From the NCBI GenBank assembly GCA_965207495.1, contig OZ242287.1, positions 1,674,001 to 1,738,000 of the forward strand: DNA of 64,000 bases. The letters are read 5' to 3'. The stretch is from Bin5 sp965207495. GTDB taxonomy: Bacteria; Chloroflexota; Anaerolineae; Caldilineales; Caldilineaceae. The notes beneath the pieces are model-generated. The model was not told the origin of the DNA. It saw only the letters and a list, made by a program, of their open reading frames with translations, and made no database searches. This document shows, piece by piece, positions 36,500-45,356 of the stretch; within the stretch, counting starts at the first letter, position 1, and each line of letters opens with the position of its first letter. Made by a program: the position numbers and the translations under genes.

Positions 36500-39400
36500 C
36501 TATCCGTCAGCCGGAGTCAGGGCATTTACAAGCACGCTCACCCTGTTGTCCAGCTCAGAGCTTTCCGATATCAAGTTCGCCGGATCGACGACCACTTGCA
36601 GCGTGCGTGTTCCCAGGCCGTCTGCTGCCCTGAAAACTGTGCGCACCGTGATTTCCTCGCCTGCAGCCAGATGCTCAACTGTCTGAGACGAGCCGAGCGG
36701 GTTAAGATCGTCGGACTCATCCAGCACCTGGATGCTGAAGCCGCCCACGTCGGTGCTGCCCTCATTGCGCACCTTTGTGGCGACCACGACTAAGTCCCCT
36801 TCACCGGCGCTAGCCACGCTTACTTCGACTTCCTGCGCGTTCAGAGCAAGATTGGCGCCTTCCGCGCTTCCTTCCACACCGGAGGATGACGCTACACTGT
36901 CCGACCCCGTCCCCTGGCTATTCCCTTGTGCCGACGAACTGAAGCGGAGCGTGCGTTCGGCATAGTTGTCGTCCTCGTCCGTCTCACTGATTGTGTCGTC
37001 GGGGTCGGCCGTCACCCGAATGGTTCGACTACCCTCCAGGTCGTCCGTGTCGAAGGTCATCACGGCCAGCTCGCGCGCACCGGGCTGAATTGGCTCTGAT
37101 ATCGTGAACTCGCCAATTTCGACCGCTTCCTCATCCGTAGCGTCCTCGAACAGGACGACCACGTTTTCCGCCACTGTCTTGCCCTGGTTGCGTACCACCG
37201 CCGTAATCGTGACCGGATCCCCCGGTTCGGGTACGGCCGGGAAGAAGCGAATGTTGGACGACAGGACTGTCAGGTTCGGCCCATCGCTGGACGCTTCCGA
37301 AACTGTGCGGACCTTCAGGACCAGCTCAACCCTGTTATTGTCCTCGTCCAGTTCGTTCACTGCATCTTCCGAATCAGCGACCACGCGGATCTTGCGTTCT
37401 CCGGCTTTGCCCTCAGTATCGTAGGTTACCGATACCGTATCGCTGTCGTTTGCGCCAAGCTGGTCGATCCGCTGCGGACCGCCGATGGGCCTGGGCACTC
37501 GATCCGTCACGTCCAGGAAGCGAACGACGAAGCCGCGGGCGTTGGCGTTGCCGGTATTGGAGACCGTCGCAGATATGGTCGTATCCGTGCCTGCGACAGG
37601 TGCTTCGGGATCGAATTCAACATCCTCTTCTTCCAGGACGAGGTCGGCCAGTTGCGGCGGCGAGATAAAGACCCCGCGCGTCGCCTGGTTGTCCCGCTCA
37701 TTCATCTCGGCGATGACATTGTTGGGATCGACGACCACGCGAATCTGGCGGCTGCCAGTCTCACCGGTGTCGGTGAATGCGACCTCTACGGTGCCGCCGC
37801 CGCCGGCAGGAACCGCATCCAGCAGCTGTTCCGTGCCTATGGGCACCGACCCGCCGCCGGTCACGTCCAGAACCTGTACGATGACGTCGTGCGCTGTTTC
37901 GGTACCGTTGTTCAGCACGGTCGCCGAGACGGTCACTACGTCGTGGATTTCCGGAGACTGCGGGGCAAACTTGATGTTGCCTGACAGCATCGCCAGGTTC
38001 GGTGCCATCGCAGCCTGGACCGGTAACGTAACCACCGTCTGGTTGTCCTCTTTGCTGCTCTCGCGAATGAAGCTGTTCGGATCGACGACGACACGGATGC
38101 GGCGGTCGCCCGGTCTGTCGAGCGTGTCATATACGATGGGAACCGTGGCGCTGGAGCCTGCCGCCAGGTAGCCCACGACGTAAGGCTGGCCGATAGGTAC
38201 TACGCCGGCCTCGGTAACGTCCAGGAACTGGACCACCACATCTGTTGCATCTTCGACACCGTCATTGAGAACGATCGCCCGAATCAGGACCCGGTCGCCC
38301 TCGGTCGGGGCGGCGGGATTGAAGCCCACGTTACGGGGCTGTACGATCAGATTCGGGGCAGCCCTCTCGAGCACCTCTACCATCTTAGTCGCCGAATTGT
38401 CACTTTCAGCGCTTTCCTCAATGAAGTTTCCGGGGTCGGCCGTCACAGAGACGCGGCGTTGGCCTTCGCGTTCGGTCGTGTCGTAGACGACGCCTACGGA
38501 TGCGCTGCCGCCGGAGGGGATCAACGATATCGTCTGCGCCGCGCCTATCGGCACGCCGGGCCGCTCCGTTGCATCCATGAACTGCACATCCACGTCGCGT
38601 GCCGGCGCGCTGCCGTGGTTGACGACTATGGCGGTGAGGATTATCCTCTGTCCCTCGCGCGGCGACTTCGGCGTGATGGCAACGTTGCTGGTCTTGACAG
38701 TCAGGTTGGGCAACGGCTGCGCCGCCATCCTCAAGGAAGCGGACGCTCTGTTGTCCGTCTCTTTCGTCTCTGCAATGTAGTTATTGGGGTCAACGATCAC
38801 CTGAACTCTCGGATCGTCCTTGCCTTCCGTATCAAAGACGACTTGGGCAACCCCGCTGCTGCCGGCGGGTATCCTATCGATTACCTGCGGTTCGCTGATC
38901 GGGACACCCTGCCCGCTGCCTTCCACGAACTGCACGATCACCTCGCTGGCGTCCCCGCCGCCTTCATTCAGAACCGTGGCACTGATCGTAACCTGATCGC
39001 CGTCCACCGGTCTGCTGGGATGGAAGCCGACGTTGCTTGTTTCGATAACCAGGTTGGGAATCGCAGGCGGGTTGATCGTGATCGCGGCCTCGGCCTGATT
39101 GTCTGCCTCGTCAGATTCGGAGATCAGATTTCTGCGGTCGGCCACGACACGGATCTTGCGTTCTCCCGACAGGCCGCGGCTGTTCAGGACCGATTCCGCG
39201 ATGCCGCTGCTCCCGGCGGGAATCGAGTCAATCAACTTTCCTGATCCGATCGGGACCGCCTCGTCGTTTGTCACGTCCAGGAACTGTACATCGACTTCAC
39301 CGACGTCCTGACCTCCCTGGTTGAGGATAACTGCCTGCACTCGAATCTCATCTCCCGAGTTCGGGTTTGTGGGCGTGAAACTGATGTTGGCCGCCTGCAC

Positions 39401-42400
39401 GGACAGATTGGGCGAGGTCCCCCGCGCAATAAGTAGAGTCTTGCTGGCGGTGTTGTCCGTCTCATCGCTTTCCGTAATGATCGACAAGCTGTCGACACTT
39501 GCCCTGATACGGCGCTCTCCTGAGCGACCGGCGGTATTGAATGTCACGCTTGCGATGGCGCTGTCGCCGGCGGCAATCGCGGCCAAGGTCTGAATGTCGC
39601 CGATCGGACTCAGCCGTCCGCCGGTTACGTCCGTGAAGTGAACCTGGACGTTTTCGGCCGAGGCTGCGCCGTTGTTCACGACGGTCAGCGAGACGATCAC
39701 CTCGCTACCGGCTGAAGTCGTCGGCGGATTGAAACCGATGTTATCTGAGAGCGCCACCAGGTTCGGCATCGGCGCAGCCTCTACGTCCAGACTGCGCGTG
39801 CCCTTGTTGTCGATCTCGTTGGTTTCGGCAATGAAGTTACCCGGATCGGCGACCACGCGCACCTTGTACGTGCCTGCGGCGTCCGGTATCGTGAACTTCA
39901 CTGTCACCACACCGCTGCCGCCCACTGCGATCCTGTCCAACTCCTGCGCCTCGCCGATTGGCGTCGGCCGCCCCGCGCTCACGTCCTCAAACTGCACAGC
40001 CACATTCCTGGCAACAACGTCGCCATCGTTGCGAACGACCGCCAGGATGGTCACCGTCTCGCCAACACGGGGATTGGCCGGACTGAAACCGACATTCTCG
40101 GCCAGCACAACCAGGTTTGGCATCGGTTCAGGCTCCAAAGTCAACAGCCGTGTGGCCGTATTGTCCTCTTCGCTCGATTCCCTGATGCGATTGTTGGCAT
40201 CGACCAGCACCTGGATCTTTCGGTTGCCTATCGGTCTGTCGACAGAGATCGACTCTGTGATGGTCACTGCGGCGGTGCCGCTGCTGCCTACTCCGATTGA
40301 TTCAATCGTCTGTTCGCTGCCCAGCAGGCGGGCTTCGCCGCTTGTAACATCGAAGAACTGGACAGATATGTGCTCGGCCGGCGCCGATCCGTTATTGCCG
40401 ACAACGGCGCGTAAGGTTACCTCTTCACCGCTTACCGGCTGAGCCGGGTAGATGGCGATGTTGTTGCTGTGGATGAACAGATTTGGCAATGGGGCGCTGC
40501 CGACCGTCATTGAAGCGCTGCCTTCGTTGTCATCCTCCCTGACCTCGCGAACGAAGTTGCCAGGATCGGCAACCACCTGAACGGTGCGACTGCCTTGCCC
40601 GCCAGAGGCCTTGTATTCGGCCACCGCAACTGCGGAAGCGCCCGGCTCTATGACCTCGATTGTCTGCTGCTCACCTATCGGTCTGACGCTGGAGCTGGTG
40701 ACGTCCACAAACTGCACGATCACACCTTCAGCTCTCGAACTTCCTGTATTCAGGATCGTCGCGTAGATGGTCACCGGTGTGCCTGCAGCCACCTCGGTGG
40801 CGCTGAAGCCAATGTTATCGTCAACAACAACCAGGTTGGGGGCCGGTCCGTGTTCCACGCTCAACGTGGCCGTGGCGCTGTTGTCACTCTCACTGGATTC
40901 GGATACCAGATTGTGTGGATCTACCTGGACCTGAATCTTCTGATCGCCGCTGCGGTTTGTCGTATCAAACCGGATCGACGCCACCCCGCTGCTGCCGGGC
41001 GCAATCGAAGGAATGACCTGAAGCGCTGCAATCGGCGCGGCAGGACTTCTGTTCGCGTCCAGGAACTGTACCTGCACACCCTGGACTTCAGTGTCGCCCG
41101 CGTTCCGAATCGTTGCATAGATGGTAACTTCGTCGCCTTCCACCGGATTGGAGGGCGCGCTGCCGATATTGCTGGAGGAGAGCTCCAGGTTCGGTTCGGT
41201 GTCTGACTGCAGCGTCAGGGTCTTGCTCGCGCTGTTGTCAGTTTCGTCCAACTCTGTGATGAAGTTGTCCGGATCAGCCTTGACCGTGATACTCGGATCG
41301 CCCGAACTCGTGCTGGAGTCGTAAGTGACTCGCGCCACCGCGCTGCTGCCCGCAGGGATGCTGTCGATTACCTGGTTCAGGGCGACGGGCGTGGTTCTGC
41401 CCTCTCTGAACTGGACGACAACGCTTTCGGCGTCGGCCGTCCCGTTGTTAATGATCGTTGCCAGGATCGTGACCTGCTCACCAGGCTGCGGTGACGCCGG
41501 GTCGAATCCAATGTTGCCAGAATCAACGTACAGGTTGGGCGCCGGCGCCTCGGCGACGTCGAGAATCCGGTCGGCGGCATTGTCCGCTTCGTTTCGCTCG
41601 GAGACGAAGTTGTTGGGATCGATCACCATGCGGATAGTTCGTTCGCCGTCCTTCTCCTCGGTATCGTACTGCACCTGGACCACGCCGCTGCCGCCAACAG
41701 GGATTTCGGCAATCGTCTGAGGCAGGCCGATCGGGACGGCAGCATCCTCTTCGGTGACATCAACGAACTGCACTGTAACTGCACGGGCATCGGCGTTTCC
41801 GTTGTTGAGAACCGTCCCGTGAATGGTTGTCGTTTCGCCGGCGTGCGGTTCGGCCGGGTTGAAGCCGATGTTGATCGACTGGGCCACCAGGTTGGGCAGA
41901 AGCTGCTTCTCACCCGGGAGCTGCAGTTTCGCCGTCAATACCTGGACATCGTCGATATACCAGCCTTCGTTATCGTTAAAGGAGTCGTCTACCGTATCAA
42001 ACCAGAATCGAACCTGTATCGAGCCGCTTTCACTCACTGCCTGACTCAGGTCCACATCTCGTCTCGCCCAGTTCCCTTCTGTACCGTGAGACTCAAAGAC
42101 CGTCTTCCACGTTGTGCCGTCAGTGGAAATCTGGACTCGCGTGCGGTCGAAGCGTGTGTTTCTCTGCAACTCGCTCCACTCGTAGAAGGTGAGCAGCGCG
42201 TCGTCGGCACCGGCGATGTCGATGACACCGGACGTGATCGTGCCCTCATGCTCCTCGCCTGTGTCGTAGTCCCGCTGTCTCTCGCGACCGTAGTACCAGG
42301 ACGTCTCCGGGCTGTTGAATCGCAGGCTGGAGAGATGCCAGAGGCTGTCGTCGGCGTCTTCGATAGTCCACTTGCCCGACCCGCTTTCCATGTCGTCTTC

Positions 42401-44185
42401 GAAGACGATCGTACCCGCGCTGGTTCTGGCGATTACGATATTGGAGAGGTCGGACACGTTGCCTACATTGTCTGCCACCCGCAGCGCGAAGTAGTAGGTT
42501 GTGTCAGGTTCCAAACCGGAGACTTCGAGCGCCTCCCTGGATCCGGAAGCGCCGGGAATGGGAGCTGTCGACACCTGCTGGGCAGAATCCCAGGTGGCGT
42601 TCGAGATCGGCGCCGTGTCGTATCTTACGTCGTAGGCAGTGGCCTGTCCGCTGAATCCGTCATCACCGGTCGCAGTCCAGGAGAGAAGGATCTTGGTCAG
42701 GAGTACGCCGGAGGGCGACAGGTCCGAAACGGTCGCCGGCGGCGTCGCGTCCTTCTCCATCGAGTTAAACAGGTTCAGGCGCCCGTTGGTCAGCGTTTTC
42801 TTCGACTGTTCCGGCAGCGGATCGACACCGGACAGGATGCGTTGCTTAATCTGTTCGTTGTTCAGCCCCTCAAACTCCGACGCGATCAGCGAGACCGCAC
42901 CAGTAACGTAGGGGGCTGACATCGATGTGCCGCTGGTGGACCCATATCCGGACGGCAAACACATCGGACAGCGCCCGGACGGAATGGTTGAAAGAATGCT
43001 TACACCGGGGGCAGCCAGGTCGACCCAATCCTCGCCCCAACTGGAGAAGCCGGCATAGATATCGTCGTGGTCGGTGGCGGCTACCGCAATAATGTTGTCG
43101 AGGTCGTAGGCGGCAGGGTAGAGCTTGCGGTTGGAGTTCGAGTTGCCGGCGGAGCAGACATGCAGTGGCGAATCAACTCGCCCCATGGCTTCTCGCAGTG
43201 CCTGGGAGGGCGAGCCACCACCCCAACTGCTGTTTGTTACCACAATGTTCTGCTTCTGTTTGGTGCGCAGATCGTAAATGTAGTTGAAGCACTTGACTGC
43301 GTTGGACGTCGTCCCCGAGCCAAAGGCAGTAATGAACTTACAACCAAGGATTTTCGCGTTCCAACTGACACCGACGACGCCCTTCCTGTTGTCGCCCGCC
43401 GCGGCCGCGATACCGGCTACGTGGGTCCCGTGACCGTAGTCATCCAGCAGTTTGCCGTTGTTAATCGCATTTATGCCGTGGAAGTCATCAACATAGCCGT
43501 TGTCGTCGTCATCAATACCGTTCTCTACGCACCTGCCGACACCTCTCGGACATTCCTTCGGGTTCGTCCACAGATTCGGGATCAGGTCTTCGTGTTCGAC
43601 ATCGATACCGGTATCGATCACCGCGATGATAATATCATCCGAGCCGGTGCTGATCTCCCACGCTTCCAGCGCGTCGATGTCGGCATCGGCTGTGCCACCG
43701 GTCTGGCCTGTATTGTTCAGCCCCCAGAGATTCTCGAAGAACGGATCCGAAGGCGGCGTCTCATTAATTTGAAGCAGGTAGTTTGGCTCCGCGAAGGCAA
43801 CCCTGTCGTCACTCTCCAACACTTCAATCAGATTTTCGTTCACATCGACCGGCGCGCTCGCGAGTCGCAGACCCTGGTCGGCGTCGGTGACATCATTGTC
43901 CAAATTGTCCTTTTCCGACAGCCCGTACTCGGCGTAGAAGTCGGAGATCTGGTCGCGTGTAACTGTCTTCTTGAAGCGGATCAGCACCTGCCCGGGCACA
44001 TACTCCGCGACTTCCTCTTCCTGGAGCAACGCCCTCTCGATTCGCTCCACCCCAATGCTGGAGAGATCCATTTCTCCGGAGCGAAGGCTCGAGTCGATAA
44101 TGGTCCCAAGCCGATCGCCGGAAAGAAGGAGGCCGGCTGCCAGACAGAGGACAAGGAGCAGGGCAATGAGTGAAAACCTTTTCAT
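36500..44185 (-). CDS. Giant secreted subtilisin-like (S8) protease with 15 CARDB repeats
   Basis: 2561 residues. Signal peptide (residues 1-22); an inhibitor-like propeptide (~62-140, YVPGQVLIRFKKTV); and the S8 catalytic domain with the complete triad: Asp191 (AVIDTGID), His252 (YGHGTHVAG) and Ser421 (SGTSMSAP). A fibronectin-III-like domain (~490-590) and a sandwich domain (~595-755) follow. From ~765 to the end there are 15 CARDB-type repeats of ~119 residues, each opening P-N-L and containing a V-x-N-x-G core and a D-P-x-N-x-I-x-E-x-x-E-x-D-N close. The last and thirteenth repeats are the most divergent. No LPXTG or PEP-CTERM anchor is visible. GGAGATA precedes ATG at 44185. Probably a surface or exported protease with a long stalk. 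Confidence 0.93.
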   Translation of the reverse strand: MKRFSLIALLLVLCLAAGLLLSGDRLGTIIDSSLRSGEMDLSSIGVERIERALLQEEEVAEYVPGQVLIRFKKTVTRDQISDFYAEYGLSEKDNLDNDVTDADQGLRLASAPVDVNENLIEVLESDDRVAFAEPNYLLQINETPPSDPFFENLWGLNNTGQTGGTADADIDALEAWEISTGSDDIIIAVIDTGIDVEHEDLIPNLWTNPKECPRGVGRCVENGIDDDDNGYVDDFHGINAINNGKLLDDYGHGTHVAGIAAAAGDNRKGVVGVSWNAKILGCKFITAFGSGTTSNAVKCFNYIYDLRTKQKQNIVVTNSSWGGGSPSQALREAMGRVDSPLHVCSAGNSNSNRKLYPAAYDLDNIIAVAATDHDDIYAGFSSWGEDWVDLAAPGVSILSTIPSGRCPMCLPSGYGSTSGTSMSAPYVTGAVSLIASEFEGLNNEQIKQRILSGVDPLPEQSKKTLTNGRLNLFNSMEKDATPPATVSDLSPSGVLLTKILLSWTATGDDGFSGQATAYDVRYDTAPISNATWDSAQQVSTAPIPGASGSREALEVSGLEPDTTYYFALRVADNVGNVSDLSNIVIARTSAGTIVFEDDMESGSGKWTIEDADDSLWHLSSLRFNSPETSWYYGRERQRDYDTGEEHEGTITSGVIDIAGADDALLTFYEWSELQRNTRFDRTRVQISTDGTTWKTVFESHGTEGNWARRDVDLSQAVSESGSIQVRFWFDTVDDSFNDNEGWYIDDVQVLTAKLQLPGEKQLLPNLVAQSINIGFNPAEPHAGETTTIHGTVLNNGNADARAVTVQFVDVTEEDAAVPIGLPQTIAEIPVGGSGVVQVQYDTEEKDGERTIRMVIDPNNFVSERNEADNAADRILDVAEAPAPNLYVDSGNIGFDPASPQPGEQVTILATIINNGTADAESVVVQFREGRTTPVALNQVIDSIPAGSSAVARVTYDSSTSSGDPSITVKADPDNFITELDETDNSASKTLTLQSDTEPNLELSSSNIGSAPSNPVEGDEVTIYATIRNAGDTEVQGVQVQFLDANRSPAAPIAALQVIPSIAPGSSGVASIRFDTTNRSGDQKIQVQVDPHNLVSESSESDNSATATLSVEHGPAPNLVVVDDNIGFSATEVAAGTPVTIYATILNTGSSRAEGVIVQFVDVTSSSVRPIGEQQTIEVIEPGASAVAVAEYKASGGQGSRTVQVVADPGNFVREVREDDNEGSASMTVGSAPLPNLFIHSNNIAIYPAQPVSGEEVTLRAVVGNNGSAPAEHISVQFFDVTSGEARLLGSEQTIESIGVGSSGTAAVTITESISVDRPIGNRKIQVLVDANNRIRESSEEDNTATRLLTLEPEPMPNLVVLAENVGFSPANPRVGETVTILAVVRNDGDVVARNVAVQFEDVSAGRPTPIGEAQELDRIAVGGSGVVTVKFTIPDAAGTYKVRVVADPGNFIAETNEIDNKGTRSLDVEAAPMPNLVALSDNIGFNPPTTSAGSEVIVSLTVVNNGAASAENVQVHFTDVTGGRLSPIGDIQTLAAIAAGDSAIASVTFNTAGRSGERRIRASVDSLSIITESDETDNTASKTLLIARGTSPNLSVQAANISFTPTNPNSGDEIRVQAVILNQGGQDVGEVDVQFLDVTNDEAVPIGSGKLIDSIPAGSSGIAESVLNSRGLSGERKIRVVADRRNLISESDEADNQAEAAITINPPAIPNLVIETSNVGFHPSRPVDGDQVTISATVLNEGGGDASEVIVQFVEGSGQGVPISEPQVIDRIPAGSSGVAQVVFDTEGKDDPRVQVIVDPNNYIAETKETDNRASASLRMAAQPLPNLTVKTSNVAITPKSPREGQRIILTAIVVNHGSAPARDVDVQFMDATERPGVPIGAAQTISLIPSGGSASVGVVYDTTEREGQRRVSVTADPGNFIEESAESDNSATKMVEVLERAAPNLIVQPRNVGFNPAAPTEGDRVLIRAIVLNDGVEDATDVVVQFLDVTEAGVVPIGQPYVVGYLAAGSSATVPIVYDTLDRPGDRRIRVVVDPNSFIRESSKEDNQTVVTLPVQAAMAPNLAMLSGNIKFAPQSPEIHDVVTVSATVLNNGTETAHDVIVQVLDVTGGGSVPIGTEQLLDAVPAGGGGTVEVAFTDTGETGSRQIRVVVDPNNVIAEMNERDNQATRGVFISPPQLADLVLEEEDVEFDPEAPVAGTDTTISATVSNTGNANARGFVVRFLDVTDRVPRPIGGPQRIDQLGANDSDTVSVTYDTEGKAGERKIRVVADSEDAVNELDEDNNRVELVLKVRTVSEASSDGPNLTVLSSNIRFFPAVPEPGDPVTITAVVRNQGKTVAENVVVLFEDATDEEAVEIGEFTISEPIQPGARELAVMTFDTDDLEGSRTIRVTADPDDTISETDEDDNYAERTLRFSSSAQGNSQGTGSDSVASSSGVEGSAEGANLALNAQEVEVSVASAGEGDLVVVATKVRNEGSTDVGGFSIQVLDESDDLNPLGSSQTVEHLAAGEEITVRTVFRAADGLGTRTLQVVVDPANLISESSELDNRVSVLVNALTPADG

Positions 44186-44450
44186 TTCTGGTCTATCTCC
44201 GTAAACTCAGCGCTTTTAGGGCGTTCGTAAGAGAATCGTTGCGAAAAAGTATCAATTTCGGTTACGACAGGTCCGTTTATGTTGACACAAATGGCGCGAA
44301 TAATCAAATGCTATGCCTTTAACCGGGTGACGAAAACCGATCTCGCCGCGTCCGGCTATTTTCTATTGGCAGTTATGGGAGTTGGCGAACAGTACAAGAG
44401 AGGGGAAAAACTAAGAGAAAGCCCCACGAACTATCGCTCTTTTCTGGCGG

Positions 44451-45317
44451 TTACTGCCCGTTCCACAGAATCCGATTCTCGCCGGCGTAGACGTTTAACC
44501 GTTCCCCGCGCAGAAACCCAATCAACGTGACGCCGAAGCGGCTGGCGACGTCCACCGCCAGATGACTTGGCGCGGACACGGCGCAGACCACCGGCAGCCC
44601 CGCCACCGTCGACTTCTGCAGGATCTCGTAGGATGCGCGGCCGCTGACCAGAAGGATGCTGTCGTGCAAGGGCAGCTTGCGCTGCATAAAGGCCCAGCCG
44701 ATCAGCTTGTCGACTGCGTTGTGGCGGCCGACGTCCTCGCGCAGGCACATGAGATTGCCCTCGGCGTCGAACAGGCCGGCCGCATGCAGCCCGCCGGTCG
44801 CTTCAAACAGTCCCTGCGCCGCCCGCAGCTTCTGCGGCAGGGTGGTCAAGACGGAGGGACTGACCATCGGACCCGCCGGCAGAGCCGGGCAGTCGCGCAT
44901 CTCGATGGCGTCAAGACTCGCCTTGCCGCACACGCCGCAGGCGCTCGTCGTGTAGAAATGGCGTTCGAGGGTTGCCAACTCCGGCAGGCTCGCAAGGCGC
45001 AGCCCCACATTTACGATATTGTAGCGCTGGTCCGCGTCGACGTCGGCGTCCACACAGTAGGTGATCCCGCTGACCTGCGACGGCTCGGCGACGATTCCCT
45101 CGTTGTGCAGGAAGCCTGCTGCCAGCTCGAAGTCGCTGCCGGGCGTGCGCATCGTCACCGCGACCGTCTTCGTATCGCCCCCTGCCTGCAGCCGGATCTC
45201 CAGCGGCTCTTCCGCCGCCAGCTGGTCATCCCGGACTCTGTGCCGCCCGCTCTCCACGACCGTGACGCGGGTGCGCACTTTGCTACCAACGCGAGGTATC
45301 ATTTGGGCTTGACCCAC
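44451..45317 (-). CDS. fdhD: Formate dehydrogenase accessory sulfurtransferase FdhD
   Basis: 288 residues. The GTG at 45317 is preferred over ATG at 45302 because AGAGG lies four bases upstream of the GTG. Hallmarks: EEPLEIRL, TPGSDFELAAGFLHNEG, the sulfur-carrying motif TTSACGVCGKASLDAI (Cys-x2-Cys), GGLHAAGLFDAEG, EDVGRHNAVDKLIG and GRASYEILQKS. FdhD transfers sulfur from IscS to the Mo/W-bis-MGD cofactor and is needed for formate dehydrogenase activity. It starts 39 bp after the catalytic subunit gene, as the last gene of the fdh operon. Confidence 0.96.
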   Translation of the reverse strand: MGQAQMIPRVGSKVRTRVTVVESGRHRVRDDQLAAEEPLEIRLQAGGDTKTVAVTMRTPGSDFELAAGFLHNEGIVAEPSQVSGITYCVDADVDADQRYNIVNVGLRLASLPELATLERHFYTTSACGVCGKASLDAIEMRDCPALPAGPMVSPSVLTTLPQKLRAAQGLFEATGGLHAAGLFDAEGNLMCLREDVGRHNAVDKLIGWAFMQRKLPLHDSILLVSGRASYEILQKSTVAGLPVVCAVSAPSHLAVDVASRFGVTLIGFLRGERLNVYAGENRILWNGQ

Positions 45318-45356
45318 AAAACCTCTAGAGGAACTCTCGTGCGTCCGTAAGAGCGC

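Noticed and set aside
41819..42919. Long plus-strand frames opposite the CARDB protease
   Set aside because: Shadows of the 2561-residue gene, which has a full domain structure on the minus strand.
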